In this document: positions 8,601 through 17,486 of the stretch, piece after piece
Layout of the letters: each line of letters starts with the position of its first letter
Position numbering within the stretch: the first letter of the stretch is position 1
Origin: CAG-411 sp045124315
GTDB lineage: Bacteria > Bacillota > Clostridia > Lachnospirales > Lachnospiraceae
Direction of reading: 5' to 3'
Assembly: GCA_045124315.1 (NCBI GenBank)
Contig: JBGVLO010000259.1
Span: 1 to 26,348 of the forward strand
Length of the DNA: 26,348 nucleotides
Made by a program: the position numbers and the translations under genes
Notes under the pieces: generated by a model
What the model was told of the DNA's origin: nothing
The model's input: only the letters and a program-made list of their open reading frames with translations
Database searches by the model: none

Positions 8601-11600
8601 TTATTCTCAAAGAAGCTGAAGGCTATGTAACAAGATATGATGTTATAAATGAGCCGGAAGCAGAACAGGAAGAAAATGAGAGATTTTCGGTTACAGAAAC
8701 ATCCGATGCTTTTGAAGAACCTTTTGCAGTCTGGGATAATGAAAAGGAAGATTATCATGTAGCGGAAGATGGCACAGTGCCAACTTTTGAAACAGTGGAA
8801 GAAGCTGCGGAGTATAGTGATAAAGAAAATAGCGATAAGGAAAATAGTCATGAAGTAAATAATGGAAAAGAGAATGAAGACACAGAAGTAACAGCTCCCC
8901 AATCCTTATCTAAAATGGAAGAGCAAGAACCGGAAGTCAATATTTTTGACAGTGATATACAGACGGTTCAGGAAGAAGTAAAAAAAGCAGAACCAGAGTC
9001 GGAAGTGGATAAAACGGGAGCTGCTAACTATCGTATTACATCAGATATTGAAGATACCACCGGAAAAGGCTTTGCACCAAAAGAAAAGTTTCGTCAGAAC
9101 GTGGAAGCAATCCGTACACTGGAAAAGATTGAAAGTGAACATCGTATTGCTACACCAGAGGAACAGGAGATTTTAGCAAAATATGTAGGCTGGGGTGGTC
9201 TTGCAGATGCCTTTGATGAAACCAAGGCGAATTGGGCAAACGAGTATCAGGAATTAAAGAGCCTGTTATCATCAGAGGAATATGCTTCCGCAAGAGAAAG
9301 TACCTTAAATGCTCATTATACAAGTCCCGTGATTATTAAAAGCATCTACGATGCGATTGATAAGATGGGATTTTCCAAAGGAAATATTTTGGAGCCGGCA
9401 ATGGGTACAGGTAACTTCTTTGGTATGCTGCCTGAGAAAATGCAGGAGAGCAGACTTTACGGTGTGGAGCTTGATGGTCTTACGGGGCGAATAGCAAAAC
9501 AGCTTTATCCCAATGCAGATATAAAGATAACAGGCTTTGAAAAGACGGATTATCCCAACGATTTCTTTGATGTGGCAGTAGGAAACGTGCCATTCGGTCA
9601 GTATAAGGTGGCGGACAGAGCCTATGATAAGCATAATTTCCTCGTTCACGATTACTTTTTCGCAAAGACCTTGGATAAAGTCAGACCGGGCGGCGTGGTG
9701 GCATTTGTCACTTCAAAGGGGACAATGGATAAGAAAAGTCCGGAAGTGAGAAAATACCTTGCTGGGAGAGCTGAGCTTTTGGGTGCAGTCAGACTTCCAA
9801 ACACAGCTTTTAAGGAAAATGCGGGAACGGAAGTTACATCAGACATTCTTTTCTTTAAAAAGCGTGACAGGGTAATGGATATTGAGCCAGATTGGGTGCA
9901 TTTATCCCAAAATGAAGATGGCATTGCCATGAACCAGTATTTTGCAGACCACCCAGAAATGATTTTAGGGAAAATGGAAATGGTCAGTGGACCGTATGGC
10001 ATGGAAGCCACTTGCACACCAGACACATCCATTCCATTATCCGAACAGTTAAAAAATGCGATCTCAAATATTGAGGGAAGTATTGATGCGATAGAGTTTG
10101 AAGAACTTGATGATGAACTGGCAGCCACAAGTATTCCCGCTGATCCAAACGTTAAGAATTACAGTTATACCCTTGTGGATGATAGAGTATATTATCGTGA
10201 AAATTCCATTATGAAGCCTGTGGAAGTGTCAGAAACCATGGAACAGCGTATGAAAGGCATGGTGCAGATAAGAGATTGTACACAGGAGCTGATAGAGTAT
10301 CAGTTAAATGAATATCCGGACGATATGATAAAAAATAAGCAGACAGAGCTGAATGAGCTGTATGATGCGTTCTCAAAAAAGTATGGTCTTATCAATTCCC
10401 AGACCAATAAGAGAGCATTTAATCAGGATTCAAGCTACTGTCTGCTTTGTTCTTTGGAAAAATTAGATGATGAGGGCAACTTCAAAGGCAAGGCTGATAT
10501 GTTTTCAAAACGAACCATTAAGAAAGCAGAAGTTGTCACAAGTGTGGATACTGCAAGTGAAGCATTGGCAGTATCGTTAGGAGAAAAGGCAAGAATTGAT
10601 TTAGTTTATATGTCAGAGCTTACAGGTAAAAGTGAGGAAGATGTAACAAAAGAACTTGCCGGAGTTATTTTTCAAAATCCGGTTACGGAGAAGTGGGAAA
10701 CTGCGGATGAATATTTAAGTGGTAATGTAAGAGAAAAGCTGGCTACAGCGAAAGTATTTGCAGAGAACCACCCGGAATATGCCATGAACGTAACAGCACT
10801 GGAGGGTGTACAGCCAAAGGACCTGGATGCATCTGAAATTGAGGTGCGTATCGGAGCAACCTGGATTGATACCAAATACATTGAGGATTTTATGCGTGAA
10901 ACCTTTGAAACACCGGAATATCTCTTTAACCGCAATGTAATGGGAGTGCAGTATTCCGATGTGACAGGACAGTGGAATGTAAAAGGAAAAAATGCAGACC
11001 ATGGAAATACTTTGGCAAATATAACTTATGGTACAGGTCGGGCAAATGCCTATCGTATTTTAGAAGATTCCCTTAATTTACGTGATACCCGTATTTTTGA
11101 TGTTATCACAGAAGATGGCAAGGAAAAACGTGTGCTTAACAAAAAGGAAACCATGCTTGCAAGTCAGAAACAGGAAGCCATAAGAGAAGCATTTAAAGAT
11201 TGGGTATTTCGTGATCCGGAACGCAGACAGGTATTGTGTGCAAAGTACAATGAACTTTTTAATTCCACAAGACCACGAGAGTATGACGGTTCCCATTTAA
11301 AGTTTCCGGGCATGACACCGGACATTACATTAAGACCGCATCAGTTAAATGCAGTAGCCCATCAGCTTTATGGAGATAATACCTTACTTGCCCATTGTGT
11401 AGGTGCAGGTAAGACCTTTGAAATGATTGCTGCAGCAATGGAAAGTAAACGTTTAGGCTTGTGCCAAAAGAACCTATTTGTAGTGCCGAACCACTTAACA
11501 GAGCAGTGGGCAAGTGACTTTTTAAGACTATATCCGGGAGCAAATATTTTAGCAGCCACAAAGAAAGATTTTGAACCGGCAAACCGAAAAAAATTCTGTT

Positions 11601-14026
11601 CCCGTATTGCAACAGGTGATTATGATGCAGTGATTATTGGTCATACGCAGTTTGAGAAAATACCATTATCTACAGAACGACAGGTAGCCATGATAGAGCG
11701 TCAGATAGAAGAAATCGAAATGGCAATCGAGGCTACCAAAGCTGCAAAGGGAGAGCGTTATACCATTAAACAGATGGAAAAGACAAAGAAATCTTTACAT
11801 ACAAGACTTTCCAAATTGAATGATGCGAGCAAAAAAGATAATGTAGTAACCTTTGAGCAGTTAGGTGTGGACAGGCTGTTTGTTGACGAGTCGCACAATT
11901 ACAAAAATTTGTTCCTTTACACAAAAATGAGGAATGTTGCAGGTATCGCACAGACAGAAGCACAGAAATCTTCGGATATGTTTGCAAAGTGTCAGTACAT
12001 GGATGAACTGACAGGTGGTAAAGGCATCACTTTTGCAACAGGTACACCAATTTCTAACAGTATGACAGAACTTTATACGAATATGAGGTATCTGCAATAT
12101 AGCACACTCCAGAAGTTAGGACTTGGAAATTTTGATAGCTGGGCAGCTACTTTTGGAGAAACACAGACTGCAATTGAACTTGCACCGGAAGGAACCGGAT
12201 ATCGGGCAAAAACAAGATTTGCAAAATTCTTTAACCTTCCGGAACTGATTTCTCTTTTTAAAGAGAGTGCAGACATTCAGACACCGGATATGTTAAAACT
12301 TCCCGTACCGGAAGCAGAGTATGAAAATGTGGTGTTAAAGCCTAGTGAATATCAGAAAGAAATGGTACAATCCCTTGCGGATCGTGCAGAAGCAGTACGT
12401 GACAGGAGAGTGGAAGCACACATTGACAATATGCTGAAAATCACCAATGACGGAAGAAAGCTGGCATTAGACCAAAGACTGATTAACGATATTCTTCCGG
12501 ATGAAGATAATTCCAAAGCTACCACTTGTGTAGATAAAGCATTTGAAATCTGGGAAAAAACAAAAGAACAGAAATCGGCACAGCTTATTTTCTGTGACTT
12601 ATCCACTCCAAAGGGCGATGGTACATTCAACGTCTATGAGGATATAAGGGATAAGTTGATAGAAAAAGGTGTGCCAAAGGAAGAAGTTGCATTTATCCAT
12701 GATGCCAATACGGAGAAAAGAAAAGCGGAGCTGTTTGCAAAAGTAAGAAGCGGACAGGTTCGTTTTTTGTTGGGTTCTACTGCCAAAATGGGAGCCGGAA
12801 CCAACGTACAGGACAGACTGATTGCGTTACATCACTTGGATGTGCCTTGGCGTCCGTCAGATATTGAACAGCAGGAAGGTAGAATTTTGCGACAGGGAAA
12901 CAAGAATGATAAAGTTAAGATTTTCCGCTATGTGACAGAAGGAACCTTTGACAGCTATTCATGGCAGCTCATTGAGAACAAGCAGAAATTTATCGGGCAG
13001 ATTATGACGAGCAAGTCCCCGGTACGTTCCTGTGAAGACATTGACGAAGCAGCATTATCCTATGCAGAAGTAAAGGCACTTGCAACGGGGAATCCATACA
13101 TAAAAGAAAAGATGGATCTTGACATACAGGTGTCAAAATTAAAATTGATGAAAGCGAACCACACAAGCCAGCGTTACCGTCTGGAGGATAATATTGCACA
13201 GCATTATCCAAAGCAGATAGCTACCATGAAAGAGCGAATTGCCGGGTATCGTGCAGATATTCAGACCTACGAGCAGAATAAACCACTGGATAAAGACAGT
13301 TTTTCCATGAAAATCGGTAACAGGGTATTTACGGACAAAAAAGAAGCCGGAACGGTGCTAATTGATATGTGTCGGAGTGCAAAACAGCCCAATATGGCAG
13401 TTGCAATCGGAGAATTTCAAGGTTTTAAAATGAGTGTTTCTTTTGACACATTCAATTCCAAGTTTTCCATTGCATTAAAGGGACAGTTAAGCCATGAGAT
13501 GGAAATCGGTGCTGATCCGTTAGGAAATCTGCAAAGACTTTCCAATGCCTTAGAAGCAATGTCCGGCAAAATGGCAGATGTGGAACAGAAACTTTCTAAT
13601 GTGGAACATCAGCTTGAAACTGCAAAGGTTGAAGTTACAAAGCCTTTCCCACAGGAAACAGAGCTAAAGGAGAAATTAGAAAGACTTAGTGAGTTAAATG
13701 CTCTTTTGAATATGGATGAAAAAGGTGATGCAGTGATGGTTATGGGTGATGATGAAGCCGAAAACGATGAGCCGGGGAATGTACCAGAGGTTGGCAAGCC
13801 AGAATTAGTGGCAGATAAACCGATGAAGCCTGTGGCAAGTTTCAAAATATCAGAGCATATTGGAGAAAATGAAAAAATGCTTGCGAATGGTTCTAAAAGT
13901 CGGATTTCTGTTAAAGAAAAACTGGCTGAAATGAGTGCTAGAATTAGCAAAGATAAAGTTGGTGTTCAAAAGACTTTGGAAAAGTCGGATATGGCGAAAA
14001 TGAAAGTAAAAGAAGAAAGTTTATAG
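5642..14026 (+). CDS. Giant polyvalent protein: N6-adenine methylase plus SNF2-type helicase (DarB-like)
   Basis: A 2794-residue protein of the kind found in Tn1549-like ICEs and resembling phage P1 DarB; probably protects incoming DNA from restriction. GGAGG (5631-5635) sets the ATG at 5642. Residues ~24-215 resemble the ArdC N-terminal region of the next gene (compare SYLNTVSGLYKYPFKDQLLI and SIAYTV) but lack HExxH. Residues ~295-412 are a polar, low-complexity linker that coincides with the overprinted tnpV. Two related repeats follow (~460-560 and ~680-790, each with FLKNEY). An acidic linker covers ~1000-1150. The methylase has motif I EPAMGTGNF (1251-1259) and motif IV GNVPFG (1314-1319). 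The helicase has GAGKT (1921-1925), DESH (2082-2085) and QEGRILRQG (2411-2419). The end carries RISVKEKLAE (2754-2763), also seen in the next gene. Domain identity is firm; the anti-restriction role is inferred from DarB. Confidence 0.85.
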   Translation: MRKYDMISGVAEATAKDVVRNEESWRSYLNTVSGLYKYPFKDQLLIYAQRPDATACASIEIWNEKMHCWVNKGAKGIALIDDDTNTGLKYVFDISDVHKARRIGRFPNLWEMQEKHKDAVLDRLERTYGETDKEAGFVNRIREIAEQIAEDYYKEIVYDMEYLKEGSFLEELDELNVEVRVRETLADSIAYTVLKRCGMEESELAEEISFPYIHEFNTIETLSQLGSNVSDFSKPILMEIGKAIKAYEKEVSQNLEEKGLANTSETRYNALKRESEEQDEQYITQTENAGERSKNDEFSIREKRGLSDTNVTDGRTAGWNINEIRTDEKEIFTGEQERSVYGTSSEGQIEGTSVNGTGTGRAENGSADRTDEREPGSNGTTQSGQSDALGTEDEQHPTVSGGNRADRTDLQLNIEQPEGKYQQMSLFPSFEEQIGNIVAVEASMKYTMPTAFSLPQEQLEAILRSGGGRDNSRKRIYAKYQQGKSPEEMAEFLKNEYKTTGKGFEFDKNPVSIWFDENGMRIGYGTSAKENPLAVMNWSEVESNIRTMVENGTYMSANEVFLIDAVERERIANDIHYFFRDGMTETPESLELKAYNYPESISNLCELLSSQEGRALLTEEIEKAKAQLDSGEKQLKWNYVKRPEYLLEQLVDLGVEKKEYPALDTVDVKLEDFITQDEIDYRLTGGSGIQHGKFRIYEYFMEGHSKKENVDFLKNEYGTGGSSHALPGSDSGHEDHDAKGIRLEKGSYGNPYAKVLLNWNVVEKRISELVKADKYLTPESKEAYAQYKQEQAEKAMQREQEKLEHGLRVECKEAIEKEIAEKFDGFVLPRNTAKELVEKYGRERVEYVIANTIMHKQDDEHFSQSNKEWAKSMVPYADYKTRDLVVDSHSVSVDGLTNQYRRIIDPQRGIDEDRKLYEMVSASKILATLERNNEISWNEEEKVLVLKSGEQILEGKEAFDFLFTEAAEYVLMQSISGNVEKAKEMDVILKEAEGYVTRYDVINEPEAEQEENERFSVTETSDAFEEPFAVWDNEKEDYHVAEDGTVPTFETVEEAAEYSDKENSDKENSHEVNNGKENEDTEVTAPQSLSKMEEQEPEVNIFDSDIQTVQEEVKKAEPESEVDKTGAANYRITSDIEDTTGKGFAPKEKFRQNVEAIRTLEKIESEHRIATPEEQEILAKYVGWGGLADAFDETKANWANEYQELKSLLSSEEYASARESTLNAHYTSPVIIKSIYDAIDKMGFSKGNILEPAMGTGNFFGMLPEKMQESRLYGVELDGLTGRIAKQLYPNADIKITGFEKTDYPNDFFDVAVGNVPFGQYKVADRAYDKHNFLVHDYFFAKTLDKVRPGGVVAFVTSKGTMDKKSPEVRKYLAGRAELLGAVRLPNTAFKENAGTEVTSDILFFKKRDRVMDIEPDWVHLSQNEDGIAMNQYFADHPEMILGKMEMVSGPYGMEATCTPDTSIPLSEQLKNAISNIEGSIDAIEFEELDDELAATSIPADPNVKNYSYTLVDDRVYYRENSIMKPVEVSETMEQRMKGMVQIRDCTQELIEYQLNEYPDDMIKNKQTELNELYDAFSKKYGLINSQTNKRAFNQDSSYCLLCSLEKLDDEGNFKGKADMFSKRTIKKAEVVTSVDTASEALAVSLGEKARIDLVYMSELTGKSEEDVTKELAGVIFQNPVTEKWETADEYLSGNVREKLATAKVFAENHPEYAMNVTALEGVQPKDLDASEIEVRIGATWIDTKYIEDFMRETFETPEYLFNRNVMGVQYSDVTGQWNVKGKNADHGNTLANITYGTGRANAYRILEDSLNLRDTRIFDVITEDGKEKRVLNKKETMLASQKQEAIREAFKDWVFRDPERRQVLCAKYNELFNSTRPREYDGSHLKFPGMTPDITLRPHQLNAVAHQLYGDNTLLAHCVGAGKTFEMIAAAMESKRLGLCQKNLFVVPNHLTEQWASDFLRLYPGANILAATKKDFEPANRKKFCSRIATGDYDAVIIGHTQFEKIPLSTERQVAMIERQIEEIEMAIEATKAAKGERYTIKQMEKTKKSLHTRLSKLNDASKKDNVVTFEQLGVDRLFVDESHNYKNLFLYTKMRNVAGIAQTEAQKSSDMFAKCQYMDELTGGKGITFATGTPISNSMTELYTNMRYLQYSTLQKLGLGNFDSWAATFGETQTAIELAPEGTGYRAKTRFAKFFNLPELISLFKESADIQTPDMLKLPVPEAEYENVVLKPSEYQKEMVQSLADRAEAVRDRRVEAHIDNMLKITNDGRKLALDQRLINDILPDEDNSKATTCVDKAFEIWEKTKEQKSAQLIFCDLSTPKGDGTFNVYEDIRDKLIEKGVPKEEVAFIHDANTEKRKAELFAKVRSGQVRFLLGSTAKMGAGTNVQDRLIALHHLDVPWRPSDIEQQEGRILRQGNKNDKVKIFRYVTEGTFDSYSWQLIENKQKFIGQIMTSKSPVRSCEDIDEAALSYAEVKALATGNPYIKEKMDLDIQVSKLKLMKANHTSQRYRLEDNIAQHYPKQIATMKERIAGYRADIQTYEQNKPLDKDSFSMKIGNRVFTDKKEAGTVLIDMCRSAKQPNMAVAIGEFQGFKMSVSFDTFNSKFSIALKGQLSHEMEIGADPLGNLQRLSNALEAMSGKMADVEQKLSNVEHQLETAKVEVTKPFPQETELKEKLERLSELNALLNMDEKGDAVMVMGDDEAENDEPGNVPEVGKPELVADKPMKPVASFKISEHIGENEKMLANGSKSRISVKEKLAEMSARISKDKVGVQKTLEKSDMAKMKVKEESL
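6525..6878 (+). CDS. tnpV: TnpV-like protein overprinted within the giant gene
   Basis: A 117-residue protein in a different plus-strand frame from the giant gene that contains it. It closely resembles TnpV of clostridial transposons: an N-terminal strand around NLVYEKNGDYQIP, then KYGLMRKKFL, a leucine-rich LLLKGKL, and the end GVTEQLKADNQ...WVQKMNNIR...EEIVQTELIYS, close to the usual family length. A strong AAAGGAG (6513-6519) lies 5 bases before ATG 6525, or 8 before the second ATG at 6528. The frame is open upstream to 6459, but that start has no such site. TnpV is a small accessory protein of Tn4451-type elements whose function is not settled. Having both a full-length family match and its own ribosome binding site argues strongly that this frame is translated even though the giant frame stays open across it. 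Confidence 0.75.
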   Translation: MMNLVYEKNGDYQIPMLQMDEQPDGTLTKYGLMRKKFLQENKNGVYTGLLLKGKLKEHLLMVQEQAEQRMEVLTEQMKESQGVTEQLKADNQMLWVQKMNNIRQSAEEIVQTELIYS

Positions 14027-14040
14027 ATTAGTTTAGAGAG

Positions 14041-14075
14041 AGCAGGTAGAGAAATCTATCTGCTTTTTCTGTTTT
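14041..14075 (+). terminator. Intrinsic terminator between the giant gene and the ArdC-like gene
   Basis: AGCAGGTAGA (14041-14050), a GAAA tetraloop and TCTATCTGCT (14055-14064) form a 10-bp stem with one G-T pair, followed by TTTTCTGTTTT. It begins 15 bases after the giant gene's stop and ends about 27 bases before the next start. There is no room for a promoter after it, so the downstream gene must be reached by read-through, antitermination or a promoter inside the giant gene. Confidence 0.7.
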
Positions 14076-14101
14076 AGAGCAAATTTTAGGAGGAAATCAA
14101 A

Positions 14102-17100
14102 ATGGCAGATACAAAAACAGAAAAGCAGAAAGTACAGGAAATCACAGAGAAGCTGGAACAGGGGATTAAGGAACTTTTTGAAAGTGAGAAATACAAGAAT
14201 TATCTTAACACCATGTCAAAATTTCATAACTACAGTTTTAACAATACCCTTTTAATTGCCATGCAAAAGCCGGATGCCACCTTAGTAGCCGGATTTCAGG
14301 CTTGGAAGAAAAATTTTGAAAGACACGTTAAAAAAGGGGAAAAAGGTATTCGTATTCTTGCCCCGGCACCATATAAGGTAAAAGAGGAACAGGAGAAACT
14401 TGATCCGGAAACAAAGGAAATCATGCTTGATAAGGATGGAAAGCCTGTTATGGAGGAAGTGGAGGTAACCATTCCTTCCTTTCGTGCAGTTTCCGTTTTT
14501 GATGTGTCACAGACGGATGGGAGGGAATTGCCGGAACTGACAGTAAGTGAGTTGTCCGCAGATGTGGAAGGCTATCAGGATTTTATGAAAGCATTGGAAA
14601 TGGTTTCGCCTGTTCCGATTGGGTACGAGGATATTTCGGGAGAAGCAAAGGGATATTACCAAACAGAGGAACAAAGAGTAGCCATTCAGCAGGGAATGAG
14701 CGAAAGTCAGACGGTTAAAACCGCTATCCATGAAGTGGCACACGCAAAGTTACATAGCAGAGAGTTAAATAAGGATACAGACCTTTCAGAACAAAAAGAT
14801 CGTAACACCAAAGAAGTAGAAGCGGAGAGTATTGCCTATACAGTGTGTCAGCATTTTGGTATTGATACCTCGGATTATTCTTTTGGTTACATTGCCGGCT
14901 GGAGCAGTGGCAAAGAAATGACAGAGTTAAAATCTTCTCTTGATACAATCCGCAGGACAGCTTCTGAGATGATTAGTGGCATTGAGGTACACTTACAGGA
15001 ATTGCAGAAAGACCGGGTGGTGGAACAAGAGCAGGACATTGTACAAATGCCAGAGGATTCTGAGTTATCTGTAATGAAACAAGCAGGAAAGAAGAATGAG
15101 CTGAAGGAGAGTTCTGCTAACAGGGAAGCACAGCTTTTATATGGTAAAGATAATAAATTTGGTATCTATCAGCTTAAAGATACACCGGAAGCAAGGGATA
15201 TTCGCTTTATGAACATGGATTATCTTGAAAGTAAGGGGATTTCGGTTAACAGAGAGAATTATGATTTGGTTTATACTGCACCATTGGAAGATGGTACAAA
15301 CCTTGAGGATATTTATACAAAATTTAATATAGTTCATCCGGACGATTTCAGAGGTCATTCGTTGTCTGTTAGTGATGTGGTGGTACTTCATCAGAACGGA
15401 GAGAATACATGTCATTATGTAGATTCTTTTGGTTACAGGGAAGTGCCTGAGTTTGTACAGGAGATTGCGAAAGAAAAATCTTCTATTCAGCAAAATCATG
15501 ATATTGAAAAAGACAAAGCAAAAGGTCGTAGAGAGATGACACTAGAGGAAGTCAAAGACTTTGTAAAACAAAGATTTGTAGAACAACTTCATAATAGTGG
15601 CATTGAAGATGTTTCGATGTATATGGAGCGATTTGATGCACTTTATGAACAGGGAAAAATGGATAATCTTATGCCCACAGAGGAACAGAAGTACATTATA
15701 GAAGATGTATCATTTACGGAAAACGATAATCCTGATAGTGAAGTGAAAGAGCCAGAACAAATGGCATTTTCCATTAATGATAAATTTGTCAGCATACAGA
15801 CCTGTGATGATGGATATGATTATTTCATTTTTGATGCAAATTACAAGTTGCTTGATGGCGGTGTATACGACAACCCTGATATATCCATTCATGCAGCATT
15901 AAAGGATATACTGGAAGATATACGCGTAACGGAACGGGATGAACGTATCCCGGTTGATTATGAGGAACTTATAGAAAAAGGAGAAGATGTGGAACAGGCT
16001 GAGATAGCAGCACGTCACATTGTTTCGGATTTCAAAGCAAGAACAAATGAGATGTTCCATAACATAGAAGGTCAGACATCGGAGGATGTGGAGCAGACCG
16101 CCTATGCTTATATAAAATCCAAAATAGAGGAATATGAGATAGATGTGGATATTGTAGATGTAGCTGTATCCGGTAGCCGGTGCAGAGGTCTTGAAAAGGA
16201 AGGCTCTGACCTTGATATAGTAGTGGAATATAAGGGAAAAGAGAAGGAAGATGATTTATTTAATGCTTTTAACGAAGATGGTCTGAAAATCGGCGGTGTT
16301 AAGGTTGATGTCAACCCAATTACAGAGGGGAAGACTGGAACACTTGCAACATATCTTCCAGGTGTGGAAAGCTATCTTGCAGAAAAACGTGAAGCAATGC
16401 AAAAGGAATCTGCCGAGGAAGATATAGCAGAGAAGAAGCCTACAATAGTTACCCTTATGGTGTCCGAATGCAGTGAGTTTCATAATCTTGGAGAATTTCA
16501 TGAGGGCATAGAAACCGTTGATGAAGCCATAAAGCTGTATCATCAGATACCACCGGAGCGAATGAATGGAATTAGGGGTATTGGAATTAATGTACATACA
16601 AAGGGAACAGAACGCTATGAAGATGTGGAAATGGATATTGTTTCCGGTAAAGTTGCCGATTTAGAGATTTTGGATTATGTGCCGGATATTACAGACGATC
16701 CGAAAGCAATAGAAATGATTGCAGAGTTGATTGATAAATTACCAGATATAGAAGTGCGTGGTTCTTTGGAGAAGTGGCAGGCAGCTTCGCTTGCTACACA
16801 GATAGACCAGCTTTCTTATGATTATGACACGTATCAATATAAAGATACTGTTGAGGACAGGGATGCACAAGTGGCGAATATCACAGAGGACATCAGCAAC
16901 GGAAATATTGGGTATCTTAATGATTTTCTTAATGCAATCGTAGCAGAAAGCATCAGGGAGGGCATAACAGACATTTTCGGACAAGGTACGGAGATTGATA
17001 ACAGTGAAGCCGTACAGACCGCCAGAAAGGCAAAGGAACTGTTAGATAAGCTGTCAGAATATAAACCGCTTGCAAAGGTGGAGGAGCTTGAAGAAAGCAA

Positions 17101-17284
17101 TTATAATATGATTGATAATGTTCTGAACAATGAAAAGTCAAAGAAAGAGGAGAAACGTTCAACGGGGAGAATTTCCATAAAGGAGAAGCTGGCAGAGAAA
17201 AAGGCAATGATAGAGGATCGTGACAAGGGAGAAAAATTATCGCTGGATAAGGATCCGGAAAAGAAATTACAGAGAGAGATATAA
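14102..17284 (+). CDS. ArdC-like polyvalent protein with metallopeptidase, YodL, nucleotidyltransferase and LPD modules
   Basis: A 1060-residue protein; AGGAGG (14088-14093) lies 8 bases before the ATG. Residues ~1-100 are the ArdC N-terminal single-strand-DNA-binding type (KYKNYLNTMSKFHNYSFNNT). HEVAH (210-214) plus downstream glutamates (E238-E242, before SIAYTV) make a zinc metallopeptidase site. A YodL-type domain spans ~353-452, and a short polyvalent-protein-associated module ~560-606. A nucleotidyltransferase core follows: GSRCRG (691-696), D703 and D705 in GSDLDIVV, and a third acid D736 in KVDVNPI. The C-terminal module (~782-1000) is the part duplicated downstream. RISIKEKLAE is at 1023-1032. 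ArdC of plasmid pSa is known to protect incoming single-stranded DNA from restriction and to be carried into the recipient; a similar role here is inferred. The role of the nucleotidyltransferase is unknown; it might be toxin- or antitoxin-like. Confidence 0.85.
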   Translation: MADTKTEKQKVQEITEKLEQGIKELFESEKYKNYLNTMSKFHNYSFNNTLLIAMQKPDATLVAGFQAWKKNFERHVKKGEKGIRILAPAPYKVKEEQEKLDPETKEIMLDKDGKPVMEEVEVTIPSFRAVSVFDVSQTDGRELPELTVSELSADVEGYQDFMKALEMVSPVPIGYEDISGEAKGYYQTEEQRVAIQQGMSESQTVKTAIHEVAHAKLHSRELNKDTDLSEQKDRNTKEVEAESIAYTVCQHFGIDTSDYSFGYIAGWSSGKEMTELKSSLDTIRRTASEMISGIEVHLQELQKDRVVEQEQDIVQMPEDSELSVMKQAGKKNELKESSANREAQLLYGKDNKFGIYQLKDTPEARDIRFMNMDYLESKGISVNRENYDLVYTAPLEDGTNLEDIYTKFNIVHPDDFRGHSLSVSDVVVLHQNGENTCHYVDSFGYREVPEFVQEIAKEKSSIQQNHDIEKDKAKGRREMTLEEVKDFVKQRFVEQLHNSGIEDVSMYMERFDALYEQGKMDNLMPTEEQKYIIEDVSFTENDNPDSEVKEPEQMAFSINDKFVSIQTCDDGYDYFIFDANYKLLDGGVYDNPDISIHAALKDILEDIRVTERDERIPVDYEELIEKGEDVEQAEIAARHIVSDFKARTNEMFHNIEGQTSEDVEQTAYAYIKSKIEEYEIDVDIVDVAVSGSRCRGLEKEGSDLDIVVEYKGKEKEDDLFNAFNEDGLKIGGVKVDVNPITEGKTGTLATYLPGVESYLAEKREAMQKESAEEDIAEKKPTIVTLMVSECSEFHNLGEFHEGIETVDEAIKLYHQIPPERMNGIRGIGINVHTKGTERYEDVEMDIVSGKVADLEILDYVPDITDDPKAIEMIAELIDKLPDIEVRGSLEKWQAASLATQIDQLSYDYDTYQYKDTVEDRDAQVANITEDISNGNIGYLNDFLNAIVAESIREGITDIFGQGTEIDNSEAVQTARKAKELLDKLSEYKPLAKVEELEESNYNMIDNVLNNEKSKKEEKRSTGRISIKEKLAEKKAMIEDRDKGEKLSLDKDPEKKLQREI
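16424..17284 (+). repeat. First copy of an ~860-bp imperfect direct repeat
   Basis: This 3' part of the ArdC-like gene is repeated at 18483-19333 with high nucleotide similarity (the two copies are alignable nearly throughout, with scattered substitutions). Similarity begins around ATAGCA/AGAAGAAGCC and fades after the RISIKEKLAE codons, where the two copies have different ends. The copies bracket the 17285-18482 island. Confidence 0.85.
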
Positions 17285-17385
17285 TAAAAGCTAAATTTGT
17301 AGAGAGAGTTTTAGAAAATGGTAAGTGAGCAGTAAAGTGTATGGTGGGTAGTTGGCTGTAATGGCTGTCTATCCGCATTTTTATG

Positions 17386-17421
17386 AAAAACAAAAATCGC
17401 ACCTGCTAAACTGCAAGTGCG
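17386..17421 (-). terminator. Intrinsic terminator of the candidate small RNA
   Basis: Read on the minus strand, CGCACTTGC, the loop AGTTTA and GCAGGTGCG form a 9-bp stem with one T-G pair (plus-strand positions 17398-17421), followed by ATTTTTGTTTTT (17397-17386). Confidence 0.65.
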
Positions 17422-17480
17422 ACACTTTTGTTAATATTACGAGTCCTACGCAGCTCCAGGACGGAACAACATATGACTCT
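17386..17480 (-). ncRNA. Candidate small RNA (~95 nt) with its own promoter and terminator
   Basis: On the minus strand, a near-consensus promoter (17487-17514) is followed after ~95 bases by an intrinsic terminator (17386-17421). In between lies a second hairpin: GTCCT (17443-17447) with AGGAC (17458-17462) and a 10-base loop. No ORF with a ribosome binding site is present in the transcript. It runs antisense to the sequence just after the ArdC-like gene and diverges from the small gene at 17645. Possible roles are an antisense regulator of read-through from the ArdC-like gene or the RNA part of a toxin-antitoxin pair. I do not recognise it as a known RNA family. Confidence 0.45.
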
Positions 17481-17486
17481 ATTAAT

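Noticed and set aside
9652..10128. 158-codon minus-strand ORF opposite the methylase
   Set aside because: It lies antisense to strongly conserved methylase codons, is Ser/Phe-rich as expected of a shadow frame, and has no promoter or ribosome binding site.
16953..17402. 149-codon minus-strand ORF at the end of the ArdC-like gene
   Set aside because: Shadow of the coding strand; Pro/Leu/Ser-rich composition without any motif, and it continues through the sRNA terminator.
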